Below, piece after piece: positions 50,452 through 56,440 of a stretch of DNA of 56,440 nt (within the stretch, counting starts at the first letter, position 1; each line of letters opens with the position of its first letter). Below the pieces are notes generated by a model. The model saw only the letters and a list, made by a program, of their open reading frames with translations. It did not search any database and had not been told where the DNA came from. Made by a program: the position numbers and the translations under genes. The stretch lies in NCBI RefSeq assembly GCF_001429295.1, contig NZ_LMJL01000012.1:813277-869716 (forward strand), read 5' to 3'. This DNA is from Flavobacterium sp. Root935. Its GTDB lineage: Bacteria; Bacteroidota; Bacteroidia; Flavobacteriales; Flavobacteriaceae.

Positions 50452-50835
50452 TTACAACACGAGCTCTTCAAACAAACGTTGAATTGTTTTTTCCAAATCC
50501 TGACACAAACCCGGATGAGGTCTTGACGTTTGAATTGCAGAACTTCTAATTGCGGTTAACCATCTAAAACGTTCTGGGATTTCAAATTCGGCAATTGGAC
50601 CGCCGTCTTTGGCTCCGTTTGTTATTTTTTCTAATGAAGTCAGGTTGCATTCTAATTGTTCAATATCAAAATCGGCTGACAGTGCTTGGATTTTTTCTTT
50701 ATTGAGATGGAAAAGAACTTTTATAAATTTGGCTTTTTTGCAAAACAAAATGATTCCGATATTCAGGAATTCTTCGCGTTCTACCCTTGGCACAACACGA
50801 ATTACAGCATATTCGTATAAGTGATTATCTTGCAT
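50452..50835 (-). CDS. DUF3037 domain protein
   Basis: This 127-residue soluble protein fits DUF3037: 'YEYAVIRVVPRVEREEFLNIGIILFCKKAKFIKVLF' (about residues 8-43) and 'GPIAEFEIPERFRWLTAIRSSAIQTSRPHPGLCQD' (about 78-112). It overlaps the upstream HipA-like kinase gene by 11 bases on the same strand, so the two are almost surely co-translated. The domain's function is unknown, but its pairing with HipA-like proteins recurs in other bacteria (from memory). Confidence 0.88.
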   Translation of the reverse strand: MQDNHLYEYAVIRVVPRVEREEFLNIGIILFCKKAKFIKVLFHLNKEKIQALSADFDIEQLECNLTSLEKITNGAKDGGPIAEFEIPERFRWLTAIRSSAIQTSRPHPGLCQDLEKTIQRLFEELVL

Positions 50836-51607
50836 TTTGAGCCTGATTTACAAATATTTCTGAATTCTCTAATCTTGTCTTTAAAAACTGTAAATATATA
50901 TTTCGCAGTCCTTCTGGTGTTTCATCTGTATCTTCCCATTGCAGCCAGTCAACTGGAATTGTATTGACAATTTCTTCTAAAATTTCTGGTGTTAGAATTG
51001 CTTTAAACTCGGCATCGACTTCTTTTAGAAGTGAAGCCTGAGGCAATAAAACATGATCTTTGATCAACGCAAACGGACTTTTGGCATGTTGTTCCCAATT
51101 GTTCCAAGAATGATGAAAATACAAACATGCTCCATGATCGATCAGCCATAACTCTTTATGCCAGATCAGCATATTGGTATTTTTGAAAGTTCTGTCAACA
51201 TTCGTGATATAGGCATCCAGCCACACAATCTGCGAAGCTAATTTAGCATCGACAGTTGTTACAACAGGATCAAAAGTTATGGCTCCAGATAAAAAGTGAA
51301 GTGCCAGATTTAATCCCTGACTTCCTTGCAGTAAATCCTGAATTTCTTCATCGGCTTCTGTTCTTCCAAATGCTTCATCGAGATTTGCGAATACTAATTC
51401 GGGAAGCTGCAGTTTTAAAGCTTTTGCTATTTGTCCACCTACTAATTCGGCTATAAGGGCTTTTACGCCGTGTCCGGCACCCCTGAATTTTAATACGTAT
51501 TTAAAATCGTCATCGGCTTCTGCCAAAGCGGGTAAAGAACCGCCTTCGCGCAGTGGCGTTATATATCGCATGACGTTTACCGTTCTGAGATCGAAGTTGT
51601 TTTTCAT
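50825..51607 (-). CDS. HipA-like kinase family protein
   Basis: This 260-residue protein has a HipA/PI3K-like kinase fold without the N-terminal subdomain-1 of full HipA (about 440 residues). Motifs: 'YVLKFRGAGHGVKALIAELVGGQIAKAL' (about residues 37-64, nucleotide-binding Lys), 'WLDAYITNVDRTFKNTNMLI' (about 129-148) with the catalytic 'NxDRxxxNxN' pattern, and 'LWLIDHGACLYF' (about 152-163) with the Mg-binding Asp. It has no partner of the HipB type next to it; instead DUF3037 overlaps its end. The target is unknown. Toxin activity is possible but not shown. Confidence 0.85.
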   Translation of the reverse strand: MKNNFDLRTVNVMRYITPLREGGSLPALAEADDDFKYVLKFRGAGHGVKALIAELVGGQIAKALKLQLPELVFANLDEAFGRTEADEEIQDLLQGSQGLNLALHFLSGAITFDPVVTTVDAKLASQIVWLDAYITNVDRTFKNTNMLIWHKELWLIDHGACLYFHHSWNNWEQHAKSPFALIKDHVLLPQASLLKEVDAEFKAILTPEILEEIVNTIPVDWLQWEDTDETPEGLRNIYLQFLKTRLENSEIFVNQAQNAR

Positions 51608-51760
51608 AAATACAAACTTACGGATTTTGATTTTAGATTGCAGAGTGTAGATTTTAGATTTTTTTCAGATTGTAAAATTGTTTTACGTAGATTTCAAATA
51701 GATTTAAGCTGATTTTGCTGATTCTCTATTCTTAATTTTACTCCTTGTTGAGTTACTTGA

Positions 51761-51789
51761 GTGTCCCTCGACTTCGCTCAGGGTGACAA
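51761..51789. repeat. REP-like element ('cctcgacttcgctcaggg')
   Basis: CCCT and AGGG flank 'cgacttcgctc', and outside it 'gtg' faces 'gac'. It shares 'tcgacttcgc' with 19464-19498. It lies between the convergent-facing ends of the HipA-like leader and the nnrD gene. The remainder of 51608-51828 shows no gene. Confidence 0.5.
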
Positions 51790-51828
51790 GTAGTTCGATA
51801 TAATATCAATTAACTAATTGACTAATTT

Positions 51829-52686
51829 TCAAATTGGCACATTAGCTAATTCCAAAAAAGCTTTTCCTAAATATTTAATAATTGTAGAAGCTGTAAAAGA
51901 TTCATAGCCCGTTTTTGGCAAAGCTAAATCGGCTGTTAATCCGTGAAGGTAGACGCCAAATTTTGAGGCGTATTTGGGTTCGTAGCCTTGTGCTAAAAGA
52001 CTTGTGAGGATTCCGGTTAATGTGTCTCCGCTTCCTGCTGTTGCCAAAGCTGCGTTTCCTGTTGTGTTTTCGTATACCGAAGTTCTATTAATAATGAATG
52101 TTGGTGCGCCCTTCATAACCACAATCACTTTATATTTTTCTGAAAAAGCAATTGTTTTTTGAAATTTTTCGGCTTCGGAGTTCCATTTTCCAATCAAACG
52201 TTCTAATTCTTTTGGATGAGGTGTTAGAATCGTGTCTTCTGGAACTAATTCGAGCCAAGATAAATTCTGCGCAATAATATTTAAAGCATCTGCATCGAGG
52301 ACTAAAGGCACTTTATTAGACCTTAAAAATTCAAATAAAGCTTTTTGAGTTGCCAGCTCCTGCCCTATTCCTGGACCAATTCCGATTGCCTGCGGGATTA
52401 TTGGCAGATGAATATTGGTAATAAAATTGACGTTTTCATCGGTTGCAACCATCACTTCTGGAATGGAAATTTGAAGGATTTGATAACCGCATTTGGGTAC
52501 AAAAGCTGTTACGAGTCCGCAGCCTGTTTTCAGGCAGGATTTTGAGGCTAAAACCGCTGCTCCTATTTTGCCATAACTTCCGGCAATAATCACCGCATGA
52601 CCTTGTGTTCCTTTATGTGCTTTGGAATCTATTGGTTTGTATAATTTCAGAATTTCTTCTTTTGTAATTAAATACGATGATTTCAT
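51829..52686 (-). CDS. nnrD: ADP-dependent NAD(P)H-hydrate dehydratase
   Basis: This enzyme repairs hydrated NAD(P)H (NADHX) back to NAD(P)H at the expense of ADP or ATP. The 285-residue protein is a ribokinase-fold YjeF C-terminal domain: 'GTQGHAVIIAGSYGKIGAAVLASKSCLKTGCGLVTAF' (about residues 26-62), 'AIGIGPGIGQ', 'DTILTPHPKELERLIG' and the catalytic 'ALATAGSGDTLTGILTSLLAQGY' near the C-terminus. It lacks the N-terminal epimerase domain (NnrE) found in the E. coli fusion. An in-frame upstream ATG at 52758 would add 24 hydrophobic residues unlike the family; the ATG at 52686 gives a normal start. Confidence 0.92.
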   Translation of the reverse strand: MKSSYLITKEEILKLYKPIDSKAHKGTQGHAVIIAGSYGKIGAAVLASKSCLKTGCGLVTAFVPKCGYQILQISIPEVMVATDENVNFITNIHLPIIPQAIGIGPGIGQELATQKALFEFLRSNKVPLVLDADALNIIAQNLSWLELVPEDTILTPHPKELERLIGKWNSEAEKFQKTIAFSEKYKVIVVMKGAPTFIINRTSVYENTTGNAALATAGSGDTLTGILTSLLAQGYEPKYASKFGVYLHGLTADLALPKTGYESFTASTIIKYLGKAFLELANVPI

Positions 52687-52758
52687 TTGAATACTTTTAT
52701 ATAATAAAATTACATAAAAAATCGAAATCATGATTGTTCTTTTGAAACTGTTAGCCAT

Positions 52759-52836
52759 AGCCCTGATAGAAGCGGCATCCTTTTGTTTTTTTCTTTAAAA
52801 AACAAAAGATATAGCGGATAGCAGGAAATAGCTCCT
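52759..52836. ncRNA. Conserved structured repeat element, possibly Flavo-1-like RNA
   Basis: The segment begins AGCCCTGATAGAAGCGGCAT and ends with 'atagcggatagcagg' and 'aaatagctcct'. CTTTTGTTTTTT pairs with AAAAAACAAAAG in the centre, and CCTG with CAGG outside. I recall this as a highly recurrent flavobacterial sequence and it may match the Flavo-1 RNA motif, but I could not check it. The strand is uncertain. Confidence 0.45.
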
Positions 52837-52887
52837 AATCATTGCGAAATTTATAATTTAGAGTATCTTTTTTCGATATTTTTTGAA

Positions 52888-52895
52888 TAAATTTG
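52888..52895 (+). promoter_or_regulatory. Putative gcvT promoter (-7 box)
   Basis: TAAATTTG is an exact TAnnTTTG match 25 bases before the gcvT ATG. A T-rich stretch around 52866-52873 may serve as the -33 element. No glycine riboswitch is seen. Confidence 0.5.
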
Positions 52896-52920
52896 CGACT
52901 GAATTTTATAAAACAACACA

Positions 52921-54003
52921 ATGAAAAATACTGCGCTTACGCACATACATGAAGGTTTAGGAGCAAAAATGCTTCCTTTTGCGGGTTATAATATGCCTAT
53001 TACTTATGAAGGGGTTAATGCTGAACACGAAACGGTTCGTAATGGTGTGGGCGTTTTTGACGTTTCGCATATGGGCGAATTTTTGTTAACGGGTCCAAAT
53101 GCTTTGGCTTTGATTCAGAAAGTGACTTCAAATGATGCTTCGACTTTGACAATTGGAAGAGCGCAATATTCTTGTCTTCCTAATAATGAAGGCGGAATTG
53201 TTGACGATTTGATTATTTATAAAATGAAAGAGGAAGAGTATTTACTGGTTGTAAATGCTTCGAACATTGAAAAAGACTGGAACTGGATTTCTTCTCACAA
53301 TGATTTGGGAGTTGATATGAAAAATGTTTCTGACGATTATTCGTTATTGGCAATTCAAGGCCCGAAAGCGGTTGAAGCTATGCAGTCTCTGACTTCTGTA
53401 GATTTGTCTGCGATTACGTACTACCATTTTGAAGTGGGTGATTTTGCTGGTTTTAATGATGTAATTATTTCTGCTACAGGATATACTGGTTCTGGAGGTT
53501 TTGAAATTTACTGCAAAAATGCTGATGCAGAAGCGATTTGGAATAAAGTTTTTGAAGCTGGTGCGTCTTTCGGAATTAAACCAATTGGTCTTGCAGCGCG
53601 TGATACTTTACGTCTAGAAATGGGATTCTGTTTGTACGGAAATGATATTAATGATACAACTTCTCCACTTGAAGCTGGTTTAGGATGGATTACTAAATTC
53701 ACAAAAGACTTTACAAATTCTGAGAACTTGAAAAAGCAAAAAGAAGAAAGTGTTTCTAGAAAATTAGTTGCTTTTGAAATGCAGGAACGTGCGGTGCCAA
53801 GACACGATTATGAAATCGTAGATGGTTCTGGAGCTGTAATCGGAATTGTAACTTCTGGAACTATGTCGCCTTCTATGAATAAAGGAATTGGTTTAGGATA
53901 TGTTACAGTGGCTAACAGCGCTGTTGACAGTGATATCTTTATTAGAATTAGAAAAAACGATGTTCCTGCTAAGGTGGTTAAACTTCCGTTTTACAAGAAA
54001 TAG
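52921..54003 (+). CDS. gcvT: Aminomethyltransferase (glycine cleavage T protein)
   Basis: GcvT transfers the methylene group from H protein to tetrahydrofolate, releasing ammonia. The 360-residue protein has the family N-terminus 'GAKMLPFAGYNMPITYEGVNAEHETVRNGVGVFDVSHMGEF' (about residues 14-54), the folate site 'DDLIIYKMKEEEYLLVVNASNIEKDW', 'RDTLRLEMGFCLYGNDI' (about 227-243) with the Arg-Glu residues, and the C-terminal 'SGTMSPSMNKGIGLGYV'. gcvH and gcvP are not nearby, as is common in flavobacteria. It is monocistronic, with a terminator after it. Confidence 0.96.
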   Translation: MKNTALTHIHEGLGAKMLPFAGYNMPITYEGVNAEHETVRNGVGVFDVSHMGEFLLTGPNALALIQKVTSNDASTLTIGRAQYSCLPNNEGGIVDDLIIYKMKEEEYLLVVNASNIEKDWNWISSHNDLGVDMKNVSDDYSLLAIQGPKAVEAMQSLTSVDLSAITYYHFEVGDFAGFNDVIISATGYTGSGGFEIYCKNADAEAIWNKVFEAGASFGIKPIGLAARDTLRLEMGFCLYGNDINDTTSPLEAGLGWITKFTKDFTNSENLKKQKEESVSRKLVAFEMQERAVPRHDYEIVDGSGAVIGIVTSGTMSPSMNKGIGLGYVTVANSAVDSDIFIRIRKNDVPAKVVKLPFYKK

Positions 54004-54025
54004 TTTTTAAAAAATATATTATTTG

Positions 54026-54066
54026 AGAATGCATTACTTTGACTAAGTAATGCATTCTTTTTTTGC
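54026..54066 (+). terminator. Terminator after gcvT
   Basis: A perfect 14-bp stem (54026-54039 with 54045-54058) closes a 5-base loop and runs into a T tract. Confidence 0.9.
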
Positions 54067-54207
54067 TTTAAACTGAAATGTATTTGTCAAAAATATCAAT
54101 TTGTACATTTTGTAGATAAAAACTTTTTGTCGTCGATATTTTAGTAAAAAGACTACTATTTGTGAAAAAATAAGTGTAACTTTAATCTGAACGATGAATT
54201 CCCATTT

Positions 54208-56244
54208 ATGAAAAAAATTTCACTACTCCTTTTTTTGCTGACATCAACTGGATTTTTTGGTCAGAACAGCGCAGAAACTTGTGAAATATTAAACAAAATA
54301 AATGCGCTTATTCAAGCTGAACATCTTAGACCTAAGCCTGTTGATGATAGTTTATCTGTGTTCGTTTTTGACAACCTCATTAACGAGCTGGATCCTTCTC
54401 GTAATATCTTTTTTAAGAGTGAATACGACGAAATGGCTGCCAAATACAGATACAATTTAGATGATTTAATTCTGAAAAATGACTGCAGTTTTCTTACTGA
54501 TATAAAAGCTAAATATGTAAATGGTCTAGTTCGAACTAAAAAAGTATTAGAAAAGATTCAGACTACACCAATAGACTACGCTAAAAAAGATACAATTCGT
54601 TTTTACAAAAAGTCTTTTGCTTTTTATTTAAAGAAAGAAGATATAGAAAAGGTCTGGAACAAAAAACTACGCTATCAAATATTAGATGATATTGCCGAAA
54701 CCAGCAATAATCTAGATTCTATAAAAGCCAATTTTAAGTCAATTGAATTGGTGTCAAAAAATAAGATCCTTACCAATGAAATCTGCCGTTTTAACACTCT
54801 ACTAGACACTAATACAAAGCAGGAAGAGAAATTATATAATTTCTTCTGCACTTATTTTGATCCGCATACAGCTTACTTTAGCGATGATTCGAAAACGAGT
54901 TTTGTAGCTTCTTTATCTAAGGAACATTTATCTCTCGGAATGACTGTTAATTTGAATGAGAAAAATGAAATTATTATTGATGAGGTAGATCCAAATGGGC
55001 CAGCCTATCAAACGGGACAGGTTAAAAAAGGGGATCAGATTATTTCTATTTCAAATCAAAAAGAAACTCTGCAGGTTTCGTGTGCTTCGTTAGAATCTAT
55101 TTCAACCATGATTTTGTCTGAAAATAATAGACATATTACACTTACTTTAAAACGCAATTCGGGCAAAAGTTTTGATGTTTATATTGAGAAACAAGTCATG
55201 AAAGACGAGGAAAACTCTGTCTTTAGTTTTATAATCGGTAAAGACAGTAAAATTGGTTATATCAAAATTCCGAGTTTTTATGCTGATTTGGATGGGAACA
55301 GCCGAAAAGGCTGCGCTGATGATGTGGCAAGAGAAGTTGTAAAACTCGAAAGAGATGGGATAAAAGGACTTGTTATTGATTTAATTGACAACGGCGGCGG
55401 CTCAATGGAAGAGGCTATAAAATTGGCTGGTATGTTCGTAGATTACGGTCCGCTTTCGGTTGTAATTGATAATAAAAAAGAAAAAACGGTAATTACAGAT
55501 CCTTTCAAAGGCGTTATCTATAGAGGTCCAATTGTGGTTTTGGTAAACAGCAACACAGCTTCTGCAAGTGAATTTTTCTCTTCTATTATGCAGGATTACA
55601 ATCGTGCATTATTATTAGGAAGCAGTACTTTAGGAAAAGCGACAATGCAGACTATTCTTTCGCTTGACGAGGAAAAAAATACTGATTTCTTAAAAATTAC
55701 TATTAATAAATTTTATAGAATTACGGGAAGAAGCCATCAATATATTGGTGTAAAACCAGATGTTGTACTGCCGGAATTTTACGAAGATATTTATCAGAAA
55801 GAAAGTGATTTTCCGACTGCGATCAAAAATGACAGTATTGAGCCTTTTTTGAAATACAAAACCTATGTAAAACGAAACTTAATTGATAAAATCGCTAAAA
55901 ATAGTTCTGCTAGGCTTGCTGATAATTATTTCTTTAATAACATAAAAAAAATTAACCTTAAAATTGACAAGCTTGTAAATACGCCTAAAGCAGAAATCCC
56001 GATGACTTTGGATGCGGTTTTTAAACAAAAAAAGACTTTTGATGCTCTTTGGACTGAAATCAATACTTTTAATGATGAAAATAATCCGCTGGATGTTTAT
56101 AATTCCAGTATTAATCAGCTTTTACTAGGTGCTTATCCAACGGATAAAACCATAAATCAAGATCAGATGGACAATCTTAAGACTAATCCTTATCTGAACG
56201 AAGCGGTAAATATTATTAATGAATTTAATGGCGGGAGTAAGTAG
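54208..56244 (+). CDS. Carboxy-terminal processing protease, S41 family
   Basis: This 678-residue exported protease degrades or trims proteins from their C-terminus, like E. coli Prc. A signal peptide ends near residue 18 ('LLLFLLTSTGFFGQ'). An N-terminal helical domain ('LDPSRNIFFKSEYDEM') is followed by a PDZ domain (about 235-315, 'SLGMTVNLNEKNEIIIDEVDPNGPAYQTGQVKKGDQIISI'). The S41 core has the nucleophile Ser452 in 'NTASASEFF', Asp463 and the base Lys477 in 'STLGKATMQ'. These match Ser430, Asp441 and Lys455 of E. coli Prc by spacing. The C-terminal part is helical. A possible -7 box TAACTTTA is at 54177-54184. Confidence 0.93.
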   Translation: MKKISLLLFLLTSTGFFGQNSAETCEILNKINALIQAEHLRPKPVDDSLSVFVFDNLINELDPSRNIFFKSEYDEMAAKYRYNLDDLILKNDCSFLTDIKAKYVNGLVRTKKVLEKIQTTPIDYAKKDTIRFYKKSFAFYLKKEDIEKVWNKKLRYQILDDIAETSNNLDSIKANFKSIELVSKNKILTNEICRFNTLLDTNTKQEEKLYNFFCTYFDPHTAYFSDDSKTSFVASLSKEHLSLGMTVNLNEKNEIIIDEVDPNGPAYQTGQVKKGDQIISISNQKETLQVSCASLESISTMILSENNRHITLTLKRNSGKSFDVYIEKQVMKDEENSVFSFIIGKDSKIGYIKIPSFYADLDGNSRKGCADDVAREVVKLERDGIKGLVIDLIDNGGGSMEEAIKLAGMFVDYGPLSVVIDNKKEKTVITDPFKGVIYRGPIVVLVNSNTASASEFFSSIMQDYNRALLLGSSTLGKATMQTILSLDEEKNTDFLKITINKFYRITGRSHQYIGVKPDVVLPEFYEDIYQKESDFPTAIKNDSIEPFLKYKTYVKRNLIDKIAKNSSARLADNYFFNNIKKINLKIDKLVNTPKAEIPMTLDAVFKQKKTFDALWTEINTFNDENNPLDVYNSSINQLLLGAYPTDKTINQDQMDNLKTNPYLNEAVNIINEFNGGSK

Positions 56245-56284
56245 CTTTTGTTTCAGGTTTCAGGTTTCACCGCTTTTTTTTAAC

Positions 56285-56440
56285 CGCAAAGTCCGCAAAG
56301 ATTTACGCAAAGTACACAAAGATTTTTTTAAGTTAATTTATAAAATAAAAAGAGTTCGCAAAGCTTTTTGTTGATATAGCTTTGCGAACTTTGTGTTTAT
56401 AAACATAACTTTAAAGAAAAAAACTTTGCGAACTTTGCGG
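56285..56440. repeat. Dispersed repeat of the 'CGCAAAG' family at the window edge
   Basis: 'ccgcaaagtccgcaaag' on the left faces 'ctttgcgaactttgcgg' at the end, with 'gttcgcaaagctttttg' and 'agctttgcgaactttgtg' inside. The same design is at 19221-19438. The repeat may continue past the window. Confidence 0.65.

Noticed and set aside
52687..52758. N-terminal extension of nnrD to the ATG at 52758
   Set aside because: The added 24 residues are hydrophobic and unlike the family, and 52759 begins a repeat element.
52850..52920. Glycine riboswitch before gcvT
   Set aside because: The leader is only about 20-60 bases and has no paired conserved cores.

Overview
This window is chromosomal DNA from a member of the Bacteroidota, most likely a Flavobacterium species. 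The sequence is visibly AT-rich, and there are no clear Shine-Dalgarno sequences. Several genes are preceded by the Bacteroidota -7 promoter box TAnnTTTG. The gene content is typical of flavobacteria: class I-type BirA, an OstA-like protein, a GH130 protein, a lipoprotein superoxide dismutase, WG-repeat proteins and the rsfS-ftsH-LUD-cdsA-psd-ACBP order. No rRNA, tRNA, CRISPR array, insertion sequence or prophage was seen.

Layout. From 0 to 8.3 kb lies a housekeeping block: an SRPBCC protein, birA (minus), then rsfS, ftsH, a LUD protein, cdsA, psd, an acyl-CoA-binding protein and sod. It joins protein quality control to phospholipid synthesis. From 7.2 to 10.2 kb, a GH130 enzyme and a GH13 alpha-amylase-like lipoprotein converge on a shared terminator. 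From 10.5 to 20.2 kb are an OstA-like protein, a class III aminotransferase, a TPR protein coupled to aroE, a small beta-barrel-like protein, a DUF349 protein and an OsmC protein. From 20.2 to 27 kb are gyrA with a downstream TPR gene (minus) and divergent clpC. From 27 to 33.7 kb are a RimB-RimK fusion, a DUF421 protein, two WG-repeat proteins and two small membrane or exported proteins. From 33.8 to 37.4 kb, a DUF47/PiT phosphate-uptake pair lies beside hutH. From 37.7 to 43 kb is the threonine operon thrA-thrB-thrC, preceded by an unlisted 33-codon leader peptide rich in Thr codons. This is the most informative regulatory signal in the window.

From 43 to 48.7 kb is an accessory-looking stretch of poorly characterised genes: a membrane protein overlapping a SEC-C protein, a lipoprotein, a lipocalin-like protein, an XRE regulator, a methyltransferase-like protein, a GNAT enzyme and a Crp/Fnr regulator. 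It is interspersed with GC-rich palindromic repeats. From 48.9 to 50 kb is a secreted PL1 pectate lyase with a LacI-type palindrome upstream. From 50.4 to 56.4 kb are a DUF3037/HipA-like kinase pair, an NAD(P)HX dehydratase, gcvT and a tail-specific S41 protease.

Intergenic spaces are unusually rich in dispersed flavobacterial repeats. These include a 39-bp perfect inverted repeat nested inside a second one, a 106-bp tandem duplication, a heptanucleotide array and a conserved-looking structured element at about 52.76-52.84 kb. Several clean Rho-independent terminators delimit the operons.
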